64,000 nt of DNA from Neocallimastix lanati (nom. inval.) (lineage: Eukaryota > Neocallimastigomycota > Neocallimastigomycetes > Neocallimastigales > Neocallimastigaceae). This document shows, piece by piece, positions 35,698 to 45,391 of the stretch. How positions within the stretch are numbered: position 1 is the stretch's first letter; each line of letters opens with the position of its first letter. The DNA is taken from contig JACVTC010000063.1 in assembly GCA_016946835.1 (NCBI GenBank), forward strand, positions 121,001 through 185,000, written 5' to 3'. A model generated the notes under the pieces. That model searched no databases and was not told where the DNA came from. It saw only the letters and a program-made list of their open reading frames with translations. The position numbers and the translations under genes are program-made.

Positions 35698-36858
35698 TTA
35701 ATTATTAATTGTTTTATCGTTAGAATTTTGATTAAAAAAAATATTTTGGATAATGTAAACTACTGATGGTGAAGTATTACATTCATTTATTAATTTCAAA
35801 ATTTCATTTTTATATGAATATAAATCATTAATAATATAATTATTTTTTTTAACAAAAGCTTCTAATTTAAAAGTATCATTATTTTTTATTAATTGAACCA
35901 TTTTTATTTCTTTATTTTGTATTATAATTTCAATTTCTTTAATTGCATATTCTTTGGTAAATGGTAATATTGTGTCATTGTTTATAATAAAATTAAAAAA
36001 ATCATAAAATGGTTTTTTATTAAATTTTCTGTCAAAATAATTTAAATAAAAAAGAATAAAATCTTTAAATTTTGCAGTTTTTGATGAATCATAATATTTA
36101 AAAAGATATTCCAATTTTCGATATTCTTTCTTATCTAAGTATTCTAAATATAAATTTCTTGGTATTTCAACTTTATTTTTTTCACTATTAATAATATGAT
36201 TAAAGTTTCTTTTTGAAATACTATATTTATTTTTGTATAAATTAAGAAGATATTTTATAAAATTTGTATCAAATACGTAATTTTCTAAGCACATTTTAAT
36301 ATATTTAAATTCAAAATTACTGAGAAGTTCAATTTTAAATTTTTTTAAAGTAAATCCATTTTTTAAAAGAAAATTTAATTTTTTTATCGTTAATAAATTT
36401 TCTTCTCTTAATATTTCTAAAATATTTTTACCATTGACTCTATAATAAATATTTGCACCTTTATTAATTAAAAATTCTGTAGTTTGAAAATCAGAACTCT
36501 CTAATGATACTAAAAGTGGGGATTTTATATAATTATTTCTATCTATTAATTCTTTTGAATTATTAAGAACATTTGTATATTTGTTATCTCTCATATTATA
36601 TAAATGGTATAAATATTCAACTTCATAATTTAAAGTACTATAATTACAATTATTAATGATTAATTTTACAATATCTAATGAGCAATTTAAACTTAAAGCT
36701 AAAGTAAGTAAATCAAAATTAATATTATTTAAACAATAAAGAGGAATTTTCATATTATTTATAAAATCTTTTAATTTATTAATATTATTCTTCTTAAGTA
36801 TTTCTAAAACTGATCTTTGTTTTTCTGTAAGGATATCTTCAGTGTGCATTCTTTTCAT
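35698..36858 (-). CDS. Divergent ankyrin-repeat-like protein, 386 residues
   Basis: Paralogue of the gene at 30933-32006, pointing toward it. Corresponding blocks are LEILKKNNINKLKDFINNMK (N-terminal), one recognisable ankyrin unit at about residues 113-140 (SPLLVSLESSDFQTTEFLIN, then KGANIYYR), and FKYYDSSKTAKFKDFILFYL (about 254-273), which matches FKYEPSEERCRGLEFFDFHF in the other protein. The last 60 residues (VQLIKNNDTFKLEAFVKKNN to SPSVVYIIQ) look like a second copy of the N-terminal module, so the protein may be a partial duplication or truncated from a longer repeat protein. The low-complexity insert of the paralogue is absent. Standard code with a TAA stop. No signal peptide is seen; the role is unknown. 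Confidence 0.75.
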   Translation of the reverse strand: MKRMHTEDILTEKQRSVLEILKKNNINKLKDFINNMKIPLYCLNNINFDLLTLALSLNCSLDIVKLIINNCNYSTLNYEVEYLYHLYNMRDNKYTNVLNNSKELIDRNNYIKSPLLVSLESSDFQTTEFLINKGANIYYRVNGKNILEILREENLLTIKKLNFLLKNGFTLKKFKIELLSNFEFKYIKMCLENYVFDTNFIKYLLNLYKNKYSISKRNFNHIINSEKNKVEIPRNLYLEYLDKKEYRKLEYLFKYYDSSKTAKFKDFILFYLNYFDRKFNKKPFYDFFNFIINNDTILPFTKEYAIKEIEIIIQNKEIKMVQLIKNNDTFKLEAFVKKNNYIINDLYSYKNEILKLINECNTSPSVVYIIQNIFFNQNSNDKTINN

Positions 36859-37793
36859 TATATAAAAATAATTCTATTTAAATTGTTTTTTTTAAAAAAA
36901 TATTATTTAAATATTTTTTTAAATAAAACTAAATATTTATTTATACAATAATAAATTAAAATGAAAAAAAATAATTTTTTTTATAATATATGTTACTTTG
37001 ATTAATTTAATTTTTTTTTAAAATGTTTTTAAATATAAAATAATTAATTAAAGGATAAAATAATTTTTTTTATATTCTTTATATTAAATAAATTTTTAAT
37101 TAAATAAATAAAAATATTGTATAAAATTAATATAAATTATAATTATATATTTAGTAAAAAAAACTTATTTAATTTTAATTTTTTAAAAAGCAATAAAACT
37201 TTTATATTAAATAATTTGCATTTAAATATTTAATTAAATATTTATTTATCATTTAATATCAATTAAATTAGTAATTAAATAAATAATATATTATAAATTA
37301 TAATATTGATAGATTTAGAACTTTTATAATATAAATACTAATCTTAAGATATTAATGTTTTAATTTTTATTAAAATTATAAAAAATAATTAATAAAAAAA
37401 TTAAGAACTATCAACAGTACTTTATAATTTTATTTATATAATAACTTATTGAATTTAATATATAAATTATAAATTTATTAGTTAATAAAATTAGTTTAGA
37501 AAGCAATGAAATATATTTTTATTTAAAATCAAAAAATTATACATAAATAATTTTTATTATTTCGATAACAATATATTAATAAATTGAATTACTTAAAAAT
37601 AAAAAGTGTATCATTTTATTTATTTTATTTTAAAAATAATAAAAAATTAAATTTAAAATATTAACTAAATATGATATATTACATTTATATTTAAAAAATT
37701 AAATTATATTAAATATCAAAATAATTTTAAAAAAAATAAAAAAAAAATTTTTTATTTTTTAATATTTTTATTTGGAATAAATTTACTTGCTTA

Positions 37794-37831
<38 letters not shown>

Positions 37832-37860
37832 AATTTTAAATAATTATAATAAATTAATGT
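36859..37860. other. AT-rich spacer with a 34-base poly(A) tract at 37795-37828
   Basis: Upstream region of the minus-strand ankyrin-like gene, then A/T filler ending in the homopolymer. No gene seen. Confidence 0.55.
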
Positions 37861-38245
37861 TATTTTTTTTTAAATTTTTTTCTACATATCATAATTTTCT
37901 TATCTTGGTCCTGTAAATACATATAATTATAATGGCTCTGATAATTCATAATATTACTATAAATACAATAATATTACTCAAAATCAATATAATTTCATTC
38001 CACCCAATATTTTAAATTATTCTCTTCCACCATATCATTATAGTAATTCTTCAATGTGTAATCCCAATTTTATATAAATAATTAGAGTAAAATTGAAAAT
38101 TTCAAAATTTCATTCGACTACAATCTCAATAACAATAATTTAAATAATCCCAATTTAAATAATGTGAATAATGTTTTAAATAATAATTATAACGTATCTA
38201 AGAACTTAGGTTAACACAACACTTAAAATTCTATTATGTTTAAGA
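37861..38245 (+). pseudogene. Decayed Asn/Tyr-rich coding remnant
   Basis: One frame reads YIS*FSYLGPVNTYNYNGS, DNS*YYYKYNNITQNQYNFI and PPNILNYSLPPYHYSNSS. After a shift near 38085 it reads SKIENFKISFDYNLNNNN and VSKNLG*HNT*NSIMF. The stops (TAA, TAG) all stand where Gln would fit, in a protein that also uses CAA. The composition (Asn, Tyr, Pro, Ser) suggests a disordered or structural protein. No family recognised. Confidence 0.5.
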
Positions 38246-38447
38246 TTATATTTTAATAATTAAATTTTATTCTTAATTATTGTTATTATTTATCTTAATT
38301 CTAATTCTAAAGATTAATTTTATATGAAATTGTAATAACTTTATATTTTAAACAAGAAACTTCATTTAATAAATTTTAATGTGTAATATTTTAATTACAA
38401 TGACTGGTTAATCAATAATCAAATCGTTGTAAATAAAAAGAAAGGCT

Positions 38448-38597
38448 ATGGATCAAAATATGACTAATAAATAGTTATATTTCAATCCATAACTTGAGGT
38501 AACACCCGAACGAGCCAATGACAAGAAGGTCACAATGTAACACCCTGACGAATGCTTCAGGCGGGGATGTAAAAGGTATGTAAAAGGACGGTTTATT
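38448..38597 (+). pseudogene. Short coding-like frame with three TAR stops, overlapping an LTR-like end
   Basis: From the ATG at 38448 the frame reads MDQNMTNK*LYFNP*LEVTP, ERANDKKVTM*HPDECFRRG and CKRYVKGRF. The stretch is GC-richer than the flanks. The stops are TAG, TAA and TAA. The later part overlaps the LTR-like sequence starting at 38537, so this may be chance coding potential of a retroelement end rather than a gene. Confidence 0.35.
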
Positions 38598-38965
38598 ATT
38601 AACTAATATAACGAATAATAATTATTTTAAAGACAAAGATAATTTAACACCTCTCTATTTGAGTTGTTAAAATATACACTAAAATTAATTATAATTATTT
38701 CTTTAAACACTTAAGAATATAGCGCAGCACTTTATAACTCTATTTGTTATTAGATACTGTAAGATATTATTATTTATTTTAATAATTAATTTTTATTTAT
38801 TAATATTAATATTTATTTATAACAATTTACATTAATAGTAACGCTAGTACGTTACAGTTACAAGTACAGTTATTTTTATAAATGCAAATAATTTAATGAT
38901 TGGTAAAATAGTTTAATTTAACATATTTTACTAAACAATTAATGAAACTATTTATATCTAAATAA
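38537..38965 (-). repeat. LTR-like sequence (probable solo LTR of a gypsy element)
   Basis: On the plus strand it starts TGTAACACCCTGACGAATG. It shares with the sequence at 39994-40484 the ordered words TTTAACACCTCTCTATT versus TTTAGCACCTTTCTATT, then AAACACTTAAGAATAT versus AAACACTTAATAATAT, then AACGCTAGTACGT versus AACGCTAGTTCGT. Both copies point the same way. No internal element lies between them, so this one is probably solo. The TGT...ACA end form is typical of LTRs. The right boundary is uncertain. Confidence 0.5.
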
Positions 38966-39590
38966 CTATTAATATATATGTAATGAATACTAAAATGATT
39001 TATACCTATTATTCATAATCCACAAAAATTAAATTTTTTAGAAGTGAATAAAAGTATAAATACAAAAACAAAATAAGAAAAATTTAAGAAATTTAAAATA
39101 AATATGTTTTATTATTAAACACAAATTATTTTATTAAAAAGATTGATTTTATTTTAATATTAATATTTATTTATTTAATTATTAATTTTATTTAAATTAA
39201 TCAGAAAAATAATTATTAAAACTAATAAAATAATAAAATAAAATATTAATTATTTAAAATAATTTATTTAAATCTTAAAAATATTATTTATTAAAAGAAA
39301 TTAATAAATTAAAATATTAATAATAATTTATTGAACTTTTTAATAATCATAATTTGATTATTAACAATTAATAAACTAATAAAATATATAATATAATTTA
39401 TTGAAATTATTAATAATAAAGAATAATTTATAAGAAATATATACTTTTTTTTATATTTTTCAATAATTTTAAATTATTTATATTTATAAACAATAAAATA
39501 AATAATTGTTATAAATATTTACAAATAAAGTATTAAAATAAACAAGTTTTAATAATAATATGTTTATAAAAGTTGATTTATAAAAAAAGA
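38966..39590. other. AT-rich spacer
   Basis: A/T only, apart from scattered G/C. No gene seen. Confidence 0.55.
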
Positions 39591-39717
39591 AACATAGACT
39601 TTGCACATATGGGTACCTATCTCCCATATGGCCATACAGTTATTAATTAATTGTAAGGTGATGAGTTATTGGAATACTGTAACAGCTTCAAACCGATCTC
39701 AATCGTCGTTACACACA
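39591..39717 (-). mobile_element. SINE fragment (3' part), minus orientation
   Basis: About 125 bp reverse-complementary, with few mismatches, to the 3' end of the element at 46843-47264. Shared words include CCATATGGCCATACAGTTAT, GTAAGGTGATGAGTTATTGG and TCAATCGTCGTTAC. Only the 3' third is present, as expected for 5'-truncated retroposons. The two copies are in opposite orientation about 7.5 kb apart. Confidence 0.8.
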
Positions 39718-39993
39718 AAAAATATAAATATTGCAAAAATTCTTAAAAATTAAAAAAAAAAAAAATAACACTATTAATTATAGAAAGAGAGAAAATAGTT
39801 GTAATTTATAATAATAATTAATGTTTAATTTATCAAATAAAATTATATAATTAATAAATAATTAAAATATCAAAAAAAAAATATATATATAAATATATAA
39901 TAATAAAATAAAAATTAAATATAATACTCAGAATTAATTATATTCCTTCCTACATAATAAGTTTTTATTTATATATAAATTAGATCTACAAAC
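39718..39993. other. AT-rich spacer
   Basis: A/T-rich, with no recognisable feature between the SINE fragment and the LTR-like sequence. Confidence 0.5.
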
Positions 39994-40484
39994 TGTAACA
40001 AGTAAATTTAAGATAAAATAAAATATCGTACAATAAATAATTAAAGGTTAAGACAATTTAGCACCTTTCTATTCGATTTATACTAAGATAAGTTTTATTA
40101 TTCTTTAATAAATAATTTTTAATTAAACACTTAATAATATAACACAACACTATTTATTTTATACGCTAATATGAGTTTGAGCTTACACTAAGTATTTATA
40201 ATTTATTATTTTAATTATTTATTTTTATTTAATAATAAATTATTTTTATTAATACAAATTACTCTAATATAACGCTAGTTCGTCAACAATTCATTTACGT
40301 AATTTATTTATACAAGCTAATATATTAATTAATTGGATACATGTTTAGTTTATTTAAACTTACAAATCATTTATTATAAAATTATCTAAAAATAATTTGA
40401 TTACTTGAAATTATTAACTGTTTTAATAAACATTACGTTACCACAATGATATCATTGGATAGGCAATGTTTAACCCTATATCTA
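39994..40484 (-). repeat. Probable 3' LTR of gypsy element B
   Basis: It lies immediately downstream of a purine-rich tract on the minus strand (CTTGGGAGGGACC, at about 40485-40497, a plausible polypurine tract). Read on the minus strand it would start TGTAATAGATATAGGG and end near ACTTGTTACA at 39994. It is diverged but homologous to 38537-38965. No matching 5' LTR is recognised beyond 44.1 kb. The boundaries are inferred from the tract and the TGT...ACA ends. Confidence 0.5.
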
Positions 40485-40509
40485 TTACAAGGTCCCTCCC
40501 AAGGAACAA

Positions 40510-40690
40510 GCTACTAATGGTTGACAACGTTAGCAATAAACTGACTATAACTAAAATCTTGGTAATTCTCTAGCAACTCTGCATATTGAGGATTGTTATA
40601 GATTATATCAGCACTTACTTACTCTTGTTTGTAATCCTTGTAGTATACTAGGTATTGATATTGACCATGATATTTTCTTGAATCGAAAAT
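40510..40690 (-). pseudogene. Element B: C-terminal chromodomain
   Basis: The minus strand reads DSRKYHGQYQYLVYYKDYKQ, E*VSADIIYNNPQYAELLEN and YQDFSYSQF. YLVYYKDY matches the chromodomain pattern YLVKWKGY, and the acidic end helix is present. One TAA interrupts it. It supports classification as a chromovirus. Confidence 0.75.
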
Positions 40691-40979
40691 CTTTTTGTTA
40701 CCAGTTGGAGCTGGTACTGGTACTAGGTTATTAGATAATTAGTAGTAAGGCTTTAATGCACTTACATTAAATGCTGAGTTCATTCTAGGAAAAGGAGAGC
40801 AACTGATTGATTTCAATTCGGAATTCTTCGCTTCATCCACACTTATAACCTTAAATTGTCTGAAATTTCTTGTAGCAAACTTATAGAAAAGTAGAAGGTC
40901 ATAGTTTTTTTGGCTTTCTTAACCATACTTTATATAATAACTTATATCTGGTAATTGCCGGTTCTACTTTTATCCATAT

Positions 40980-42120
40980 ACTCTAAATATCGTGTTTGTG
41001 AAATCTCCAGGATGTTCTTGAGATTTCCTAGATTGTCACGAAATTATCTAACATCTTTGATTTTCCTAAAGAATGCAACAAGTCCACCGTCTTTGAGGAG
41101 TTATTAATTAGGTAGTTGAATAAGATAAGGAATGGGTAATGTTTGGTAGATACATGGATAGAATTGTTGTATCCGAACTCTGCTGGAAATAAGTAATCCA
41201 TCCTGCTTTCATCATCATAAGTACCGACTAAGCACCTTAAATAAGTTTCCATGTAAGCATTATTTCTTTTTACGTGACCTATAGTTTCGTAGTAACTTTT
41301 GGTAGCGTAGTTTATCTCTGTCTGAAAATATCTAGTAATTCTTTCCATACCTGGCAAGTAATTTGGTTCCTCGATTGGTAATTGCAATCTAGGGGAATCT
41401 GTGAACTCTATATATCACTTTTAGGAACGCCTCAACAGTCTCGTTTGATGTTTGAATCCATTCAGGTGGATCATCTTGGTAGTTTATCACACCTCACCAA
41501 AATGCAACTTGTTCTCTTCATTTTCTATATATATCCGTCATCAGTTCTTACCCTACTTTTCACTGGCAGATCTGTTATGGAATCCAGTAAAATCTCTTGC
41601 CAGGGCAATTCTGCAACTGAGATTCTTACTGTGGTATCATATTCTTTATGCCTATAATCCTTCTTAGTAACGCAGGGTTTGCCGGATTTCACTCAACCTG
41701 AAATGTCCTTTCTCATTTTGGCATATAAAAATTTCTTGATACTAGGTTTGACGTCTTACCGATTCTTAGGTGACCTACATGTTCCGAGTCATGATTTAGT
41801 GGTATTATTGTTTTCCTAAATATCATGGATACATATACTTGTTCTGGATTTTCTTTTCTGATTAGAAGACAATTCACTTCTAGCCAACGCTTCTTGTTTC
41901 AATTTTTTCTTGTATCTTCTCCTAGATCCTTAAATATTTCTAAAATCATCTTATCCTATAGATAGGCTTGTTTAATAACATCTATGAAGTTAGTAGCTGA
42001 AGCAATGTAGATAGTTTCTCCATCAACTTTGTTGATTCCTACCATTTGATTTGGTCTTAAGAGGTTATCTTTGTCAAAGTCCTTACCATCTATCTTCTCA
42101 TTTTCTATTCTTGAGAGGGT
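40980..42120 (-). pseudogene. Element B: post-RNase H linker and integrase, broken
   Basis: GKKNGKIDTLSRIENEK is the A-D-x-LSR-type linker. Then come NFIDVIKQAYL*DKMI (TAG at 41956-41958), TIIPLNHDSEHVGHLRIGKT (zinc-binding His residues) and ISG*VKSGKPCVTKKD, where the first Cys of C-x-x-C has become Gly. The core follows as VAELPWQEILLDSITDLPV, VGTYDDESRMDYLFPAEFGY and NNSIHVSTKHYPFLILFNYL. Relative to element A the frame is better preserved at the C-terminal part (41028-41387). Confidence 0.83.
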
Positions 42121-43076
42121 ATCAATTTTACCATTCTTTTTCCCAGGTAATACGCAGATTTGAGGTTAAATTTCAAAAATACCACAATTCCTTTCATGAT
42201 TTCAAATACTACACTATTCCTAGGGATAGGATTAGCATTCCGTTTGGTCTATTGGTTAAGTTTACAATAATCCTTCACAACTGAAACTCTCCTGATATTT
42301 TAGGTATGAATAGCACAAGGTAACCTGCCGGAGATTCTGATTTACGTATAAACCCTTTATCTAAATTCTTACCAAAATATTCATTTAAAGCATTCCGTTC
42401 TCTAGGGATAATAGAGTAAATTCTTCCTTTGCAAAATGATTCATCAGGCTTAAGATCTATATTACAATTGTAAATCCTGCGCTCAAATAACGTTTCTGGG
42501 GTTTCTTTGTTAAATGCTTCTAATAATTCTCTATAATACTTATTGATTATTTTACCAATGATTAACAATTTCTCTAGCCCCACTTTATTGATAGTTTCCT
42601 CTATTGAGTCCCCTTGAATAACCATAGCAGTCTTGTCCCTTTAAGTGTTGTTTCCTAGCCTAGTTTTTTTTTGAAGATTTATTATTATTTTTATTCTCTT
42701 TTAGATTTTTTGTCTCCTGTAGTCTTAATCAGTCATCCCATTTTCAGTATTCTACCAAATAATCATAGTTTTCACCAGCATATTCATTACCTTTTTTATG
42801 GTAGAATTTAATTTTCGGGTTATTTCTAACCTGATTTATAATCTTAGTTATTCTAGGTGAAGGTCTTACAATCTTTTCCTCAGCTACTTCTTCATCCTTT
42901 ATTTGTACCATGTAGATACTTTCACTTACACATTCCCTTGGTGAGCCGATATCTGGTAGTCCTGGTTTTTCACAAGCAACCTTGTAAACTTTAGGGTGTT
43001 GATCATAAAAATATACTTTCCTATATATTATATGCCTGTCCATGAATCTTGAACATAATATTACGGTTCCTGTCAT
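42100..43076 (-). pseudogene. Element B: linker and N-terminal half of reverse transcriptase
   Basis: The linker is open at 42744-43076 (GTVILCSRFMDRHIIYRK to YDYLVEY), then *KWDD*LRLQETKNLKEN with TGA at two Trp-like sites. The RT start at 42275-42625 includes NKEFNKETPETLFERRIYNC-like text, KPDESFCKGRIYSIIPRERN, SESPAGYLVLFIPKISGEF. A shift then gives DYCKLNQ*TKRNANPIPR (TAG at 42249-42251) and FLKFNLKSAYYL. The palm motif with LDD and the RNase H domain are missing: the sequence jumps to GKKNGKIDTLSRIENEK, the linker that normally follows RNase H. Confidence 0.82.
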
Positions 43077-43155
43077 TGCCTCGGCTAGCCTACATCAAGT
43101 GTTAAATTCATACCATCTGATTTTATTAGTACGCTTTTCGACCAGTTTAACTTTT

Positions 43156-43207
43156 ATTCAGAACTCATAGGTCACCTAATACCATAGGTGACCGATGAGT
43201 TCTGAAT
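43156..43207. repeat. Inverted repeat, 23-bp arms and 6-bp loop, inside element B
   Basis: The arms 43156-43178 and 43185-43207 are reverse complements with one mismatch (A versus C-paired position at 43169). The arm core is ATTCAGAACTCAT followed by GGTCACCTA. It lies in the protease-linker coding region, where element A shows no such palindrome in its remaining part. Confidence 0.9.
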
Positions 43208-43420
43208 AGCACTTTTCCAAAGGCATTAGTAAATGTCAAAGATTGATCCTCTATCTGGAAGCCCATTTCTTTAGCTAACCGCGGGTGGATCATGTTAATC
43301 TGTGAACCCGTATCATACAGCACTATTATGTTTTGGAGTACCTCTCTGGTGAGAAGGTTGATTATCTTTGCTTCTGGTTCATACCTTTAGTACTCAGATT
43401 CATCTTTTTCAATAGCGCAT
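43170..43420 (-). pseudogene. Element B: retropepsin-like protease
   Basis: The minus strand reads LLTREVLQNIIVLYDTGSQI, NMIHPRLAKEMGFQIEDQSL and TFTNAFGKVLF. DTG (43306-43314) is the catalytic triad of aspartic retropepsins and is intact. The frame then runs into the inverted repeat at 43156-43207, which replaces the expected sequence after FGKVLFRTH. Confidence 0.75.
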
Positions 43421-43439
43421 TTTTAGGGATCGGTTTGTT

Positions 43440-44086
43440 ACTACTCGTGGGGAGTCCTTAAAATAATTTTATTTATTTCTTAGTCTCGTACCCAAATCTT
43501 TGCCATTATTGTGGTTATTGTTATCTTTTTTATCTTTATCTTTATTATTATATGAATGCCTTGTAGACTTTTTTCTACTAAAATCCTTAATATGATTAAT
43601 GGCCATTGGCTTTTCAATTTTCTCCTCGAATTCTTTATAATACATCTTTCATTGCTCTTGATTTGCATCCATGAATTCTTCAATCTTATTAATCTTTTGA
43701 CCTTTATCATCAGATCTTGTTGGAATTTTCTTTCCTTTATTAAGTGCTCCTACAGTGAGATTTTAATCTTTTTTTATTTCTTCATCAACATCGGCTTCTT
43801 TACCTTTGCCTTCAGCTATTTGCCGTTGTAGGTATTTTTCAATTTTTCGAAACTCTGCTACTCTAGTTTGACTACTAGTCTCCTCCTCTACCCCCCTTCT
43901 TTAAACCTCACCCAACCATTGGTTCATGACTGGGATGAATCTGTCAAATTCGGCTTCAATCTTGGCAAACCTATTCTCGCTTTTGGTTTGCATCTCTTCT
44001 AGCCTTAATACCATCTGTTGTTGGCTACTGAGTAGCATATTTCTAAACTCTTCCATTTGTTTATTTATCAAGGCAGCAAAGTCCAC
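43440..44086 (-). pseudogene. Element B: Gag-like protein, three internal stops
   Basis: The ATG at 44086 opens MDFAALINKQMEEFRNMLLS. A coiled-coil-like Gln/Glu-rich segment follows (SSQQQMVLRLEEMQTKSE), then NQWLGEV*RRGVEEETS, RKIEKYLQRQIAEGKGKE and EFMDANQEQ*KMYYKEFEEK, ending in a His/Asn/Lys-rich tail. The same frame persists for about 200 codons with only TAA (twice) and TGA (once). TGA stands where Trp fits. No CCHC zinc knuckle is seen. Gag would form the particle shell. Confidence 0.75.
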
Positions 44087-44100
44087 AGCAGCAAGGGCAG

Positions 44101-44399
44101 AATAATTTTAGGACAATCGTCAGAAACTCTACCACTTCCAATTGCTATAGTGGTATTGTATTTTTAACCAGCTCTTAATCTTAAGATCCCGGTTAAAAGC
44201 CTAAACCTAAATGAGGTTATTCAAGGCTGAGTTTGAGTAAGTTTCCAGTATTTATAAATTTGAAGTTATCGTTATTCGTACTTTTAATTTCTTGGAATTT
44301 ACCCAGCATCAGACAATATTATTCAATGACCTCTTTGAATTTAGTGATATTCTTTTTTCTTAATTTTCCTGTAGAGCACCAGTGAATTTTTTTTTTTTG
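44101..44399. other. Sequence upstream of element B Gag, no clear LTR
   Basis: Mixed-composition sequence that may be the element's leader. I see neither a convincing primer-binding site nor a second LTR copy. Confidence 0.4.
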
Positions 44400-44870
44400 A
44401 ACAAGAATAACGTGGCATGGAAGAGATATGGTTGATGAGGTCTTTAATGATACATTTTGAATTTCTCCATTTACAGAAGCATTTTATTTGAAGAGAAGCA
44501 CAAAAGCCAGCAATTGAAAATACTTGAAGATCAAGAGGTAAGGCATAAACACTAACCGATGAGTTCCTTCTTAATGGGCAACTAGGGTTAGAAATGAAAT
44601 CAAAACATTTATCACGGAAACCAGTTGGAAAGATTTTTATTAAGAATGTTGAAAATGGGAGCAGAGTAGTAGGCCTTTTTCAGATAAAGAAAAAACAAAC
44701 ATATGTGAATTTACCTTTAATTTTTTTTTCTTTGACAAATTTCTCAAATAGAAATGAGGAGACTGATATATTCTTCATGATTGCGAAAACCAAACTATTC
44801 AGGTCTAATAAAATTTATGTTCAAAAGCATATTTAGAGATTCTATCTGTGATTATTTTTGTTAGAATTTT
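44400..44870 (+). pseudogene. Coding remnant with two competing frames
   Basis: GC-richer than its surroundings. One frame has an open 80-codon piece at 44594-44836 (MKSKHLSRKPVGKIFIKNVE, DIFFMIAKTKLFRSNKIYVQ), reached from an upstream MEEIWLMRSLMIHFEFLHLQ with TGA/TAA breaks. Another frame reads NEIKTFITETSWKDFY*EC, *KWEQSSRPFSDKEKTNIC and DKFLK*K*GD*YILHDCEN, whose Trp/Cys-rich composition also looks genuine. A frameshifted single gene would explain both. Family not recognised; a DNA transposase is possible but unsupported. Confidence 0.4.
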
Positions 44871-44988
44871 AAGACTGACATTTTTTTTTTTTTAAACTTA
44901 GATAATACCATTATTTAATTTATAATAATAATAAAATTACATGATTTAAATGAAAAATACATGAAATGAAATATTATATATTATATAA

Positions 44989-45391
44989 TTATAAAAGTGC
45001 GTTAGAAGCAATAGCCTCTAACTTTTCCCATTCCTCGATGATAACACCACGTCCATTATTGTGAGTAATAATTTCAGTTTTAGTGTTATCAACCGAATAT
45101 GTATCTGATCTTTCACACGAGAGGGGAAAATCCATGCCTTGACATTTCGACGTAGACGTTCTTAGTAACGGTAGATTCAATAGACTCAACGGAATACCAT
45201 TTCACCATCAATCTAAAAGATCTACAAATTAATGGTATTACGTTTGTTAGAAACTCCACAATCCCTACAAAAAACGGAACAGTCGACGAAGATGAATTTT
45301 GTTTATAAATATTGTCAACTAATTGTCTTTGTTTCCTATCATTAAGTTTAATTTTTTCATATATTGAACGCCCTCCAAGAAGAGTACTCAA
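44989..45391 (-). pseudogene. 3' fragment of an unrecognised gene, one frameshift
   Basis: The minus strand from 45391 reads STLLGGRSIYEKIKLNDRKQ, RQLVDNIYKQNSSSSTVPFF, VGIVEFLTNVIPLICRSF and KWYSVESIESTVTKNVYVEM. Near 45120 it shifts frame to CERSDTYSVDNTKTEIITHN and NGRGVIIEEWEKLEAIASNA, ending in TAA at 44989. No ATG begins it, so it is a 3' end cut off at about 45.4 kb, close to the tandem array. One weak hydrophobic stretch is present. Family unknown. Confidence 0.55.

Larger units (their letters stand above)
40485..44100 (-). mobile_element. Decayed Ty3/gypsy chromovirus B with internal RT-RNase H deletion
   Basis: Order on the minus strand: Gag (43.45-44.09 kb), protease (43.2-43.4 kb), linker (42.7-43.1 kb), N-terminal RT (42.1-42.6 kb), a junction near 42.1 kb, post-RNase H linker and integrase (41.0-42.1 kb), chromodomain (40.5-40.7 kb) and polypurine tract. 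Related to element A, but with Gag and protease kept and the RT palm plus RNase H missing. Stops of all three types and several shifts are present. It is dead, and could be mobilised only in trans if its ends are intact. Confidence 0.88.
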
